Source: Klebsiella pneumoniae (GTDB taxonomy: Bacteria > Myxococcota_A > UBA796 > GCA-2862545). From it: a DNA stretch of 40,547 nucleotides. Within the stretch, counting starts at the first letter, position 1, and each line of letters begins with the position of its first letter. Location of the stretch: the NCBI GenBank assembly GCA_945882675.1, contig CAMCWU010000004.1, forward strand, positions 1-40,547. Direction: 5' to 3'. Below are positions 17,373-26,763 of the stretch, piece by piece. The position numbers were made by a program, and so were the translations under genes. The notes beneath the pieces were generated by a model that saw only the letters and a list, made by a program, of their open reading frames with translations, was not told the origin of the DNA and made no database searches.

Positions 17373-18038
17373 TCAGACCCCCCGCTCGTCCGGGTCCCAC
17401 ACGACCTTGTGGAGCTGGAGCTGGAAGCGCACGTTCAGGCGATCTTCCAGGATCCAGGCGATCAGGTCCTTGCTGTCGATCTTCCCCCACACGGGGGAGA
17501 ACAGCACCGTGTTCCGCGCCGTCAGGTCGCGCGAACGCACGATGTCGCGCGCCCACTCGTAGTCACCGCGGCTCGCGATCACGACCTTGATCTCGTGGTG
17601 CGGCAGGAGGATATCGAGGTTCGGCCAGTGGTTCTTCGCGACCTCGCCCGAGTCGGGGGGCTTGAGGTCCAAGATCACGTGCACCGGCGCCGGGACGGGG
17701 TCGATGGGGAGCGAGCCGCTGGTCTCGAGCAGGACTTCGTGGCCGAGGTCGAGCAGGCGCTGCATGAGCGTGTTGACATTCGGCTGGAGCAGAGGTTCGC
17801 CGCCCGTGACCTCGATCGTGTGGATGCCGAGCGCGTGCGCTTCCGTCGCGACGTCTTCCAGGTCGCGCCACTGCCCCCCGGTGAACGTGAACGCGGAGTC
17901 GCACCATGTGCAGCGCAGGTTGCAGCCCGTCAATCGGACGAACACGCACGGCTTGCCGACGTGGGTGGACTCGCCCTGCACCGAGACGTACAGCTCGGTC
18001 ATGCGGAGCCGGCGCTCTTTCGGGATCTGCGGTGACAT
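17373..18038 (-). CDS. queE: 7-carboxy-7-deazaguanine synthase (radical SAM)
   Basis: A 221-residue radical SAM enzyme that contracts 6-carboxytetrahydropterin to 7-carboxy-7-deazaguanine in queuosine/preQ0 synthesis. Evidence: ELYVSVQGESTHVGKPCVFVRL at the N-terminus (written here as an order of motifs), the 4Fe-4S ligands Cys39, Cys43 and Cys46 in GCNLRCTWCDS, and the SAM-binding EVTGGEPLLQ. Later motifs are LETSGSLPI and LDLKPPDSGE. ATG at 18038 is chosen because upstream codons reach across the start of the divergent lipoprotein gene; a Met at 18002 is a shorter alternative. No other queuosine genes are present in the window. Confidence 0.93.
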   Translation of the reverse strand: MSPQIPKERRLRMTELYVSVQGESTHVGKPCVFVRLTGCNLRCTWCDSAFTFTGGQWRDLEDVATEAHALGIHTIEVTGGEPLLQPNVNTLMQRLLDLGHEVLLETSGSLPIDPVPAPVHVILDLKPPDSGEVAKNHWPNLDILLPHHEIKVVIASRGDYEWARDIVRSRDLTARNTVLFSPVWGKIDSKDLIAWILEDRLNVRFQLQLHKVVWDPDERGV

Positions 18039-18072
18039 CAGTCCCAGGTAACGCGGCGGGTTAGCGGATGGG

Positions 18073-20055
18073 ATGCGCATCGCCGTCCTCGCGCTCCTCG
18101 CCGCATGCCAGCCCGACGGGCCGGGTGTCGGCGTCACGTGCCAGGAGCTCCCGGTGGACGCCGGTGATCTCGTCGTGCGCGAGCTCGCGTGCGGCGCGGA
18201 GATCCCGCTGTCGGGCGACGGGCGGTCAGGCGCGGATGTGCTCCTCGCGAACAGCCGGTTTCACGCGGTGATCCGCTCCCCCGAGCAGGCGATGACGCTG
18301 CTGCGCGCGGGCGGTGGAACGCTCCTCGACGCGTCCCCGTGGGAAGCGGACGATCCGCTGATCGAGATCGTACCGATCGTGGGCGGCGGCTGGCTCGACG
18401 TCGACACCTTCGACGTCACCGACGACGGGATCCGCGTCGGCGGCACCGTGGTGGACCTCCCGGACCGTCCCGCCGAGGATGCCGGTGAGAGGCGGGAGAT
18501 CACCTGGCGGATCGCACCCGACGATCCCTGGCTGTACGTGGACGGCGCGGACGGGCTGTGGGTGCACCCCCGACCGTCCGCCGGGGTGTACGACGGCGCC
18601 ACGCTGCAGACGTCGACTTCCTTGCAGGCCGGTGCTGGCGATGTGGAGGATCTGGGAGGCGCGCTGAGGATCGACGGCGCCGACCGGTGGCTCGTGGGCG
18701 GGCCCGCGGACTGGGCGGAGCTCGGGCCGACACAGGCGCTCGCGGGGACGCTGCTCGCGGACGGGATCCCGACGGACGGGAGCGTACGGCTGCTCGCGGC
18801 GGGCGTGACGGTGGGCCGCCACTACGTCGACGAGCTCGGGGCGTTCGACCTGCAGATCCCGGCAACGGTCGACGCCGTGATCGGCGAGGTCGGGGGGTTC
18901 GTAGACACGGCCCCGGTGACGCCCGGGGATGCGCTGGTGCTCGACGCGGAGCCGGCGGGGATCCTCCGGATCCTGCCGGTGTGGGACGGGATCGACCCGC
19001 GCGAGCTCCCCGTGTCGTTCGCGTCGAACGGGGCGTCCCGACGGCTGCTGGTGGGCCCGGACGGGCGGGACATCGCCGTCGGGCCGGGCGCATGGGACGT
19101 CACGTTCGGGGACGTGCCGTCGCTGGCGGCGGCCACGGCGCGCGTGGACGTCGTCGCCGGGGACGTCGTGGACGTGCCGCTCCGCCCGACCCGCGCCTGG
19201 GAGCCCGGCGAGCGGGTCCTGGCGGCGTTCGGCGCCCTCGGCGAGGGCTCGTGGCGCTGGCGGGCGTCGGACGCCTTCGCGCTGTCCACGGCGGCTGCGG
19301 ACGGCTTCGGCTTCGTGGTGGTCGCGCCGCCCGACGGGGTGGGCCTGGTGTCGGACGCGGACGACGCGCTCCGGCTCGGCTGGCGGGACGGCACGCTGGC
19401 GGTGCACCCGGACGGCTGGAGCATCCTCGCGTGGCCCTGGACGGCCAACGACAAGTTCGCGGCGTTCGGCGCCCCCGACCTGGCCGGCATGGACCCGGCG
19501 ACCGCGCTTTCGGTGGCCACGGGACCGTCGAGCGGGCGGTTCACCGCCGTGGACCTCGCGTGGATGGACGTGGCGGGTCCGGCGTTCGACCACCGCTTCC
19601 CGCCGGCGTTCGTGCGCCTGGAGGATCCGGGGCCCGCCGGCCCCGCGGCCTGGGCGGCCTGGTGGGCCTGGCTCGACGCCGGCCGGAGCGTGGCGCCGCT
19701 CGGCCCGGCCACCTGGGTCGCCGTAGCGGACGCCGGCCTGTACGGCGCGGGCGAGGTCGAGAGCGGCATGCTGAACGGCAGGGTCTCCGCCGGCTCCGGA
19801 CCGGTCGTGAGCGTAGCGTGGGGAGCGGACGCGCCGCCCCGGGTGGAACTCCACGGGCGCGGGACCGCGGACCGGCTGGCGATCGTGAGCTCCGGGGGCG
19901 TGATCCTGGCGCAATGGACGGTCACGGGAGACGCGACGTATTCCCCGTTGCTCCTCGACGCAGGCGCGTGGGTCGTCGCCGTGGCGTGGACGTCCGCCGG
20001 CGGGGATTGGGCGGTCAGCGGCCCGGTGTGGCTCGCGCCGCCGGGTCAGGACTGA
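18073..20055 (+). CDS. Large lipoprotein of beta-rich repeats, unknown function
   Basis: A 660-residue protein starting at the ATG at 18073 with a very short lipoprotein signal (MRIAVLALLAAC, Cys12). It is rich in Gly, Asp, Trp and Val and lacks Lys almost entirely. It shows several segments of alternating hydrophobic residues, for example GGGWLDVDTFDVTDDGIRVG and GAWDVTFGDVPS, consistent with beta-sandwich units. It resembles the non-enzymatic front parts of myxobacterial lipoproteins that often carry a PHP-type hydrolase, but no metal-binding His motif is present. Function unknown. Its 3' end overlaps the convergent SURF1 gene by 10 bp and its start lies 34 bp from that of queE. Confidence 0.85.
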   Translation: MRIAVLALLAACQPDGPGVGVTCQELPVDAGDLVVRELACGAEIPLSGDGRSGADVLLANSRFHAVIRSPEQAMTLLRAGGGTLLDASPWEADDPLIEIVPIVGGGWLDVDTFDVTDDGIRVGGTVVDLPDRPAEDAGERREITWRIAPDDPWLYVDGADGLWVHPRPSAGVYDGATLQTSTSLQAGAGDVEDLGGALRIDGADRWLVGGPADWAELGPTQALAGTLLADGIPTDGSVRLLAAGVTVGRHYVDELGAFDLQIPATVDAVIGEVGGFVDTAPVTPGDALVLDAEPAGILRILPVWDGIDPRELPVSFASNGASRRLLVGPDGRDIAVGPGAWDVTFGDVPSLAAATARVDVVAGDVVDVPLRPTRAWEPGERVLAAFGALGEGSWRWRASDAFALSTAAADGFGFVVVAPPDGVGLVSDADDALRLGWRDGTLAVHPDGWSILAWPWTANDKFAAFGAPDLAGMDPATALSVATGPSSGRFTAVDLAWMDVAGPAFDHRFPPAFVRLEDPGPAGPAAWAAWWAWLDAGRSVAPLGPATWVAVADAGLYGAGEVESGMLNGRVSAGSGPVVSVAWGADAPPRVELHGRGTADRLAIVSSGGVILAQWTVTGDATYSPLLLDAGAWVVAVAWTSAGGDWAVSGPVWLAPPGQD

Positions 20056-20816
20056 CCAGCCCCCCGTCGGAAGCCGGCGTAGATCCAGAGCAGCGTCAGC
20101 ACCGCCGCGATCGAGAACCAGGTCCCCGCGTACTCCAGGTGCGGCCGCGCCGCGGGTCGGGCGATGAACCCCGTCACCGGGAGGCCCTGCGGCCGCGGGC
20201 TGCCGGCCTTCCGGCTCTCGCCCTCGACGACCAGCAGGTCGAGATCGAGGGGTCCGAGCTGCTTCCCGACCGCAGCGTACGGGCTGTACGACGTCTGCGA
20301 GCAGCCCGTGATGTCGGCGCGCGTGCCGGTGGGCCAGCGCTCGGGCGCCCCGTCGTCGGCGGGGATGGGCGCGAGCTCGGGCGAACCGTCGATCGGCAGC
20401 GCCAGGCCGCGGACCCGCGTCTCGCCCGCGGGCGGCGCCGGGAGCGCGGACTCCCAGCCTTCGAGGGGGATCCACCCGCGGTTCACGAGGACCCGTGGGC
20501 CGCCGGTCACCGCGAACCGCTGGACGATCTCGAGGCCCGGCGTCCCGCGCTCGACGCGGCCCGTCACGAACGTGGGTTCGCCCTCGAAGCTGCCGCGGAC
20601 GTCCACCTGGCGCCAGCGGAGCGCCTCCGGATCGCCGGTGAGCGCGGTGGCGGGCGGCCCTTCGAGGACGGCCTCGACCTCAGCGAGGCGCGCGTTGGTC
20701 TGGCCGTTGCGCCGCAGCTGCCAGAAGCCGAGGTTCAACAGAATGAACAGCCCGACGACCACGAACGCGGTGGGCACGGGGGCGGGGCGGAACCTTCGGG
20801 GGGCGGGCTGGCTCAT
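20046..20816 (-). CDS. SURF1 family cytochrome oxidase assembly protein
   Basis: A 256-residue protein with one transmembrane helix near each end (residues about 14-33, VPTAFVVVGLFILLNLGFWQ, and about 228-246, WFSIAAVLTLLWIYAGF) and a periplasmic domain between. This is the SURF1/Shy1 layout. Family signatures include LGFWQLRR after the first helix, WRQVDVRGSFE, RVLVNRGWIPL and a final WFSIA. SURF1 proteins help insert haem a into subunit I of haem-copper oxidases. The caa3 operon lies at 30.5-38.6 kb, so this factor is encoded apart from its probable client. Confidence 0.92.
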   Translation of the reverse strand: MSQPAPRRFRPAPVPTAFVVVGLFILLNLGFWQLRRNGQTNARLAEVEAVLEGPPATALTGDPEALRWRQVDVRGSFEGEPTFVTGRVERGTPGLEIVQRFAVTGGPRVLVNRGWIPLEGWESALPAPPAGETRVRGLALPIDGSPELAPIPADDGAPERWPTGTRADITGCSQTSYSPYAAVGKQLGPLDLDLLVVEGESRKAGSPRPQGLPVTGFIARPAARPHLEYAGTWFSIAAVLTLLWIYAGFRRGAGQS

Positions 20817-20941
20817 GCGGGCGGCTTAACACCGCCGCCGCTGTCGGATGATGCAGCCGAGGAATGCAGTCGCGTCGCGCGCGCGGGCAGGCTGCTCGGG
20901 CACGCAGGCGACGAGCGCCGCGAGGCACGGCAGGGCCCGCC

Positions 20942-22534
20942 TCACTTGTAGCGCACCAGGAAAATGTCGGTGGAGCCCTTGTCCGAGACGATCTCGGTCC
21001 GCTCCGGCTTCCCGTCCTCGATCACCAGGGTCTGCTCGAAGGTGCCGGTGGCGATGACGCCGCCGTCGGGGTCGGCCACAGCGCCGGTCGCGTCGTCCGA
21101 GTCGATGCCTCCGAGGACCCACGCGCACTCCAGCGCGTGCTGGTCGTCGTAGCTGACGACGAAGGCGTCGTGGGCGCCCTTGGCGAGCCAGGCCGTCCCG
21201 TCCGGCAGGGTCAAGCCCTCGATGAAATAGCCTGCCGCAACCACGCGCTCTCCCTGGACCGTCATCGCCACCAGGGAGCTGCCGCTCCCGATCGGCCCGG
21301 ATGCGCCTCCGGCTGCCCACGCGAGGGTGGCGTCCACGCCGTACTCGGCGAGGTACCAGGCATTCGTACCGTCCAACAGGACCTCGTTCTCCTCTCCCGG
21401 TCCGAAGAGGGTGGGTTCGTCGTCCTTCGCGCCGCTCATGAGCAGGCTGTCAGGTCCCGCCGCGGCGAGGTCCTTCGAGTTGAGGCCGGGCATCACTTCT
21501 GCCGACAGGAACGTGCCGTCCGCGGCGCCGTATGCAAGGAGCGGCGCCGCGACGGAGCCAGATGGCGTGAGCGTGACCTCCTGGGCTGTCCCGGCGCCCA
21601 GCGTGGTCGGGTTGCCGAGTCTCGCGCCCACGAGGACCTGGTCGCCCAGGACCACGACGCCGTAGCCCACGTCCGTCGCGAGCGTGGTACCGGCGACCTG
21701 GGCCCAGCGGAAGGAGCCGTCCTCGGCGTAGGCAGCCACGAACAGGTCGGTCCTCTGTATTTTGTCCTCCCCCAGCGGCGAGCCCGTAAGCGAGAGCTCC
21801 AGGGGCGTGCCGCGTGCGAACACGATCTCCTCCTCGAAGCCGCCGGCGACGTAGATGCCGCCATCCTCTCCCACGGCGACGTCGTTCACGTCCTCCCCGA
21901 CTCCCGCCGGATCGATGGTGGAGACCCACCGGAACGTGCCATCCGGGCCGTATCGTGCGACGAAGATCCAGTTGTCCGTCCAGCCCTCCGTTGCGAGGAC
22001 AGTCTCGTTCGGCTCGCCAATCCCGAAGGTGACGGTCCCGGACAGCGTGCCCGCCACGATGATGTCGCCGTCGGGCCGCACCGCGAAGGTCTTGGCGCGG
22101 ACGTGGTCGCACCCGCCCACACGGGTGGCCCACACCAGCGTGCCGTCGAGCGCGTGCTTGGAGAGGAACATCTCGTCGGAGGTCCCGCCGCAGTACTCGG
22201 GCAGCACGTACGGCTCGGCGCTGCCGTCGTGGAAGGTCAGGTCGCGCGCATACCAGCCCGCGAGCACAACCGTCCCGTCGGGCGCGAGCTCCACACCGGC
22301 CACCCCGTCCACGCTGAAGCTCGAGAGGTGCACGACCCACTCGAGCGTCTGACAGGGTACGGTCACGTCACCCGTGCTCCCGGTCGAGTCGGGCGGTAAG
22401 TCGCTGTCGGTCGGAGTGTCCGTGACGCACACCGGCGCCGTGTCGGTGTCGGTATCGTTGGGCCGGGCGGGCATGGGCTTTTCGGGCGCGCACCCCACGA
22501 GAGCCGCCGCCAGCCCCAGCCACGCGGCTCTCAC
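20942..22534 (-). CDS. Beta-propeller (SBBP-type repeat) lipoprotein
   Basis: A 530-residue protein started by GTG at 22534, which overlaps the stop of the upstream gene (GTGA). The lipobox is LVGC (Cys15), then a Thr/Asp-rich spacer of about 40 residues (NDTDTDTAP, DLPPDSTGSTGD). The rest contains six or seven repeats of the pattern Asp-Gly-x-(hydrophobic)-Val-x-Ala-Gly-x-(Phe/Tyr) followed by (Phe/Leu)-x-Trp-Ala, for example DGTVVLAGWY, DGDIIVAGTLSG, DGGIYVAGGF, GSFRWAQVAG and DATLAWAAGG. These are SBBP/beta-propeller blades typical of myxobacterial surface lipoproteins. No enzyme motif. It is the last gene of a three-gene unit with the beta-helix protease and a small lipoprotein and may hold or present the protease at the surface. 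Confidence 0.88.
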   Translation of the reverse strand: MRAAWLGLAAALVGCAPEKPMPARPNDTDTDTAPVCVTDTPTDSDLPPDSTGSTGDVTVPCQTLEWVVHLSSFSVDGVAGVELAPDGTVVLAGWYARDLTFHDGSAEPYVLPEYCGGTSDEMFLSKHALDGTLVWATRVGGCDHVRAKTFAVRPDGDIIVAGTLSGTVTFGIGEPNETVLATEGWTDNWIFVARYGPDGTFRWVSTIDPAGVGEDVNDVAVGEDGGIYVAGGFEEEIVFARGTPLELSLTGSPLGEDKIQRTDLFVAAYAEDGSFRWAQVAGTTLATDVGYGVVVLGDQVLVGARLGNPTTLGAGTAQEVTLTPSGSVAAPLLAYGAADGTFLSAEVMPGLNSKDLAAAGPDSLLMSGAKDDEPTLFGPGEENEVLLDGTNAWYLAEYGVDATLAWAAGGASGPIGSGSSLVAMTVQGERVVAAGYFIEGLTLPDGTAWLAKGAHDAFVVSYDDQHALECAWVLGGIDSDDATGAVADPDGGVIATGTFEQTLVIEDGKPERTEIVSDKGSTDIFLVRYK

Positions 22535-25500
22535 GGGCACCCCGCGTCGTCTACCGGGAGGCCGGGCATCGTCGCCGCGCACGCGTCGCACACGTCCGTC
22601 ACGCCGTCCCCGTCTGCATCGGGCAGGGACGCCACCGCGGTGAGCATCCCGTAACCGTACAGGCGGCGCGCGCTCTGCAGTTTGCCGGACAGGAATCCTT
22701 GGGAAGCGGTGGCCGACAGGTACATCTCGCCCGAGTCGAACCACAGCACCGCGTCCGGGATCGTGTCGGCGTCGACGTCCACCCGCTCGAGGCGGCGAGC
22801 CGGCGCGCCCTGGAGCCGCACGCTCCACGGGACCAGGTCGTCCACCGACCAGCCCGCACCGCCAGCGACCACGACCTTGACGATGCTGCTGCCACCGCCC
22901 ACGAGCACGGGGCTCGCAGCGCAGGACGGGGCGATGTCCACGCCTACGTGCAGGCGCGGGAACGTGCGGCCCATGCGCTGCGCGTCCTCCCACGCGGGGA
23001 AGCCCGCGTCGACGTTCGGGGGTGGGCCGTCGTCCAGGCTATTGCTCCCGCACTGGAAGTGCAAGTTCAGGTTGTCCCAGTCGTCCCAGCCGTCCAGGTC
23101 GGGCTGGATCCCTCCCTGCCCGTTGATGTCGGCCTCCACGTCCGTCTCGTACGGATCCCCGTCGCAGTCGAAGTCGAGGGGGATCGGCTGCGCCGCAGTC
23201 CCGACGCTGCCTACCGGGTCGCCGGTGTCGCTATTAACGCAGTCCCAGTCGACAAGGTACTCGGGAGTTGGGGACTCGAGCCCCGCCGCCTCGTTCAGGT
23301 GGGCTTCGTCTCCGACCGGGTCGACCCCTGACGACGCGAGGGTGAGCACCTCGCGGGAGTAGTTCGACTCCAGCACGCCGGTGCCGTCGTCGAGCCCGTA
23401 GCTGTAGCGGTAGTTCATCTCGGACTGATAGTTCGGCTTGTAGTTATGCTCGTCGTCGCTCTGGAGTCCGCCGTGCCAGAGCCCGAAGTTGTGGCCGAGC
23501 TCGTGCAGCAGCGCGCTCACCGACTGCTCCGGGAAGGTGTCGATGGCGCTCCCCGCCACCCACTCCTCCTTGGCGAGCGCAACAATCACGTCGTCGTCCA
23601 GCACTTCCCCGCTGGGCCGCCCGGTACCGAGGCACAGCCCGTCGTTCTGGAGGAAGTTGTAGTCGAAGTGCTCCCGGACGAAGGAGTGGGCGAGGATCGC
23701 GTAGTGGTAGATGCCCCTACGCTCCGCGTCGAAGTACTGCACCTTCAGGTCGTTGAAGAAGACGAAGTCGCCGCTGTCGCAGTCTGGGTCGCCGGGGAAC
23801 GCGTCCGCCGTGCTCCACGCGATGAGCTGGACCTCGGGGATGCAATCGTTCACGTCCACGGTCAGGGTGATGCCCGCCTCCAGCTCGAAGCGAGCGACGA
23901 GATCGTCGATGGCGGCTTGGCTGGGCTTGTGGGTGTGGAGCTCGTCGTCGTCGTCGCAGTTCGCCGACATGTAGTCGATCTCGAGGAAGACGTTCTTCAC
24001 GTTCGCCAGCGCGTTGAGGATGAAGTCCGGCGTCCCGTCGCAGTTCGTGTCGACGCCGTTCAGCTCCCAGTCGTCCTTCAGCCCGTCGCCGTCGTCGTCA
24101 TCAAGCCCGAAGCACTCGTCGCACTGCTCACAGTCGTTGTTGGACGGATCCTCGTCGAGGTCGTCCGGAGTGCAGGCGGAGTCCGGCAGGCCGAGCGACG
24201 GCGTCGAATCGCAGAGGGGCGCGTACGCGCAACCTCCCGTCGGGGTGCACGAGGCCACGTTGCAGTCGGACGACCAGGGGCACTCGCTCTGGACCACGGC
24301 GGTGTAGTCCCCGCCGGCGGCGTCCACTACCTCGATCTCCTCGCCCGCCTGGCAGGTGCCGTTGGCGTCGCACACGTCGGGCAGGAAGGTGGTGGCCGTG
24401 ACCACGCCGGTGCACCGGTCGCCGTCCTCACAGCGCCAGCCGACGGGGCGCGGATCGCCCGAGACGCAGGCGAGGACGCTGCGCCTTTCATCGCACCACT
24501 CGGTCGTGCAGGCGTTGCCGTCATCACATTGCATGTCGTGAGGGACCGCGCAGCCGTCGCCGCACGTGTCGGTGAGCGCCGAGCTGGTGCCGTCCTCCAT
24601 CACCATGAGCGCCCGAATCCGGGCGTGCGGTGGGAAGCCCGAGCCGGTGAGCGTCCACGTGCGACCGGTGACGAGGGTGGCGTCCCCGAGCCAGGTCTCC
24701 GCCTCCGTGTCCGAGTCGGAGAAGACCTCGACCCGCTGCACATCGCCACCGACCAGGTTCCCTTCGACGAGAACAGTCACGAGCGTGGACGTCGCGCTGA
24801 CGATGGTGGGCGCGGCGAGATTGTGCTGCGCCCCCTCCTCGGCGTGGATGGCGCACAGGTCGTTGTCGTGGATCCGGTTGCGGGAGGCCGTGTTCCCGCC
24901 GGCCGGGCCCGAGAAGAGGATCCCGTAGTCTCCGTTGCCGGTGATGATGTTGTCGAAGAAGATGTTGGACACCACAGGCATGTGGTAGACGTCCTGGACG
25001 AGCCGGATCCCGCCCAGGGTGTTCCCGAGCGCCGGCCCGACCGCCGGGATCCGGCCGATCTCGTTCGCCTCCACGGTCACGAACAGAACAGCGGTCCGCT
25101 CCGCGCTGACCACGTGCACGCCGAAGCCGTCATTGGCCGCCACGAGGTTCCCTTTCCCTTGTGCGCCGACGGTGACGGAGCCCACCTGCACCCGGATCCC
25201 GTCCCCGGTGTTCCCCAGCGCCTCGTTGCCCGTCGCCGATGTGCCCACGAGGTTTCCGTAGAGCTCGTGGTAGGCGAAGCCGAAGCCGAGGACGACGCCG
25301 TCGTGCCGCAGCCAGACCCCATCGCCCTGGTTCCCCGACACGAGGTTCCCGGAGGCGGTGCTCGTGCCGATGGTCGCGTCGAGCGCGTCCACCAGGACCC
25401 CGCCGAAGACGGTCTCCAGCAACCCCAGGGGATTGAGCCCGTTCGCCACCGCCACGAGCCCGGTGACGTCGGTACCGATCCGGTTGGCCGTGAGCGTGAC

Positions 25501-26763
25501 GTGCGGGTCCCCGATCCACACGCCGCCCAGCGGGTTGCCGGAGACGAGGTTGCCTCCCGTCGTCCAGGCGGTCCCGCCGACCTGATGGCCGCCGCCCTGG
25601 CCGCTCGTGACCATCCCGTACCGCCCGTTCGGGAGCGCAGCAGCGCCCGCCGCGTCCGTGCCGATGCGGTTGTCCCCCACGAACACGTCGCTCGCCCAGT
25701 CGCCGCCCGTGGCGCCGCCGATCGCGATGCCGGAGCCCAGGTTCCCGGAGATCACGTTGCCCTCGCCGGAGATCAGCCCCCCGATGATGTGGCCGTCGGA
25801 CCCGGAGACGCGGACGCCGTCCTGGCCGTTCGGGAGGGCCGCGGTACCGGCGGGGTCAGTGCCGATCAAGTTGTCCTGGACGATCGCGCCGGCGCACGCG
25901 CTACCGAGCACCACGCCGCTCAGCGCGTTGCCGGAGACCTGGTTCCCGGTGATCTCGACGCCCGTGACCAGGACGCCGGGGCCACCCGTCACCAGGATGC
26001 CGTCACCCTGGTTCGGCAGGGCCGCCGAGCCTGCCGCGTTGGTGCCGATCAGGTTGTCCGAAACCACGGTGTCCGACTGCCGTACCAGAACGCCCGGTCC
26101 GTTCGCGTTACCCGAGATCACGTTCCCGGTGATCACCGTGTCGGCGGCGTCCGCGCCGACGAGGACACCCGCGCAGCCGCTCGCACCCCCCGTGCAGTTT
26201 CCGTCGGCGAAGTTCCCTGAGGCGTCCGTACCGATGAAGTTGTCACTGACCAGCGTTCCCACGGCGGGGACGCCCCCGGTGGTGAGGATCCGCACGCCGG
26301 CTCCGGCGTTGTCACGGATGACGTTTCCGATGCCGCCGCCCACGACGACGTTCGCCGAGCCGTTGACCACGATCCCCGACGCGGGGAAGGAGACGATCTC
26401 GAGGCCCGTGATCTGGACGGCATCGGCGGTCACGTGAAGCCCCGAAATGGAGCCCGCGAGTGCGCTGCCGTCGAGTCGCACCCGTCCGCCGCCGTCCAGT
26501 GTCAGTCCGATGTCGGAGAGGTTCGGGAGCTGGGTGCCGGAGACGGAGATCGCCGTCACCGTCGTCGTGGGGAAGACCGTGGTGGAGAAGGTGATCGCGT
26601 CGCCGGGTGCCGCGCACCCGATGGCTTTGCGGAGACTCATCCCGCTCGCACCACACGCCCCAACGACAGTATCCAACGTGGTATTCACGGTGAGCGTGGC
26701 GGCCCAGGCAGCCGAGTCCGCGAGGAGCATTCCGAGGACGACGCTCAGTCGGACCGCGCTCAC
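22531..26763 (-). CDS. Giant secreted protein: beta-helix plus Cys-rich region plus metzincin-type metalloprotease
   Basis: A 1410-residue protein. GTG at 26763 overlaps the upstream stop (GTGA) and is followed by a signal peptide (VVLGMLLADSAAWAA). Residues about 40-65 resemble the C-SLREA domain (SLRKAIGCAAPGD). Residues about 70-640 are a right-handed parallel beta-helix of many repeats built on NxIGTDAxG and GNxVSGN units. About 730-840 is Cys-rich (CGDGC, CDDGNACTTEWC). A zinc protease centre follows, HELGHNFGLWH (1087-1097), with a Met-turn candidate at Met1116 (SEMNYR). The C-terminus ends in an Asp-rich calcium-type repeat (DADGDGVTDVCDAC). The long frame reaching 27264 is not used because it overlaps the upstream gene. 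It probably acts outside the cell on a protein or surface layer. Confidence 0.85.
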   Translation of the reverse strand: MSAVRLSVVLGMLLADSAAWAATLTVNTTLDTVVGACGASGMSLRKAIGCAAPGDAITFSTTVFPTTTVTAISVSGTQLPNLSDIGLTLDGGGRVRLDGSALAGSISGLHVTADAVQITGLEIVSFPASGIVVNGSANVVVGGGIGNVIRDNAGAGVRILTTGGVPAVGTLVSDNFIGTDASGNFADGNCTGGASGCAGVLVGADAADTVITGNVISGNANGPGVLVRQSDTVVSDNLIGTNAAGSAALPNQGDGILVTGGPGVLVTGVEITGNQVSGNALSGVVLGSACAGAIVQDNLIGTDPAGTAALPNGQDGVRVSGSDGHIIGGLISGEGNVISGNLGSGIAIGGATGGDWASDVFVGDNRIGTDAAGAAALPNGRYGMVTSGQGGGHQVGGTAWTTGGNLVSGNPLGGVWIGDPHVTLTANRIGTDVTGLVAVANGLNPLGLLETVFGGVLVDALDATIGTSTASGNLVSGNQGDGVWLRHDGVVLGFGFAYHELYGNLVGTSATGNEALGNTGDGIRVQVGSVTVGAQGKGNLVAANDGFGVHVVSAERTAVLFVTVEANEIGRIPAVGPALGNTLGGIRLVQDVYHMPVVSNIFFDNIITGNGDYGILFSGPAGGNTASRNRIHDNDLCAIHAEEGAQHNLAAPTIVSATSTLVTVLVEGNLVGGDVQRVEVFSDSDTEAETWLGDATLVTGRTWTLTGSGFPPHARIRALMVMEDGTSSALTDTCGDGCAVPHDMQCDDGNACTTEWCDERRSVLACVSGDPRPVGWRCEDGDRCTGVVTATTFLPDVCDANGTCQAGEEIEVVDAAGGDYTAVVQSECPWSSDCNVASCTPTGGCAYAPLCDSTPSLGLPDSACTPDDLDEDPSNNDCEQCDECFGLDDDDGDGLKDDWELNGVDTNCDGTPDFILNALANVKNVFLEIDYMSANCDDDDELHTHKPSQAAIDDLVARFELEAGITLTVDVNDCIPEVQLIAWSTADAFPGDPDCDSGDFVFFNDLKVQYFDAERRGIYHYAILAHSFVREHFDYNFLQNDGLCLGTGRPSGEVLDDDVIVALAKEEWVAGSAIDTFPEQSVSALLHELGHNFGLWHGGLQSDDEHNYKPNYQSEMNYRYSYGLDDGTGVLESNYSREVLTLASSGVDPVGDEAHLNEAAGLESPTPEYLVDWDCVNSDTGDPVGSVGTAAQPIPLDFDCDGDPYETDVEADINGQGGIQPDLDGWDDWDNLNLHFQCGSNSLDDGPPPNVDAGFPAWEDAQRMGRTFPRLHVGVDIAPSCAASPVLVGGGSSIVKVVVAGGAGWSVDDLVPWSVRLQGAPARRLERVDVDADTIPDAVLWFDSGEMYLSATASQGFLSGKLQSARRLYGYGMLTAVASLPDADGDGVTDVCDACAATMPGLPVDDAGCP

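Noticed and set aside
18226-20475. A 749-codon open frame on the minus strand
   Set aside because: Antisense to the lipoprotein gene at 18073-20055 and Arg/Pro/His-rich without any recognisable motif.
23446-26220. A 924-codon open frame on the plus strand
   Set aside because: Antisense to the beta-helix repeats; the regular spacing of Val/Asp/Arg is an image of the repeats on the other strand.
24850-26450. Repeated DNA in the protease gene considered as a tandem repeat or CRISPR-like array
   Set aside because: The periodicity follows the beta-helix protein repeat, units vary in length and sequence, and the reading frame is kept throughout; there are no constant repeats with unique spacers.
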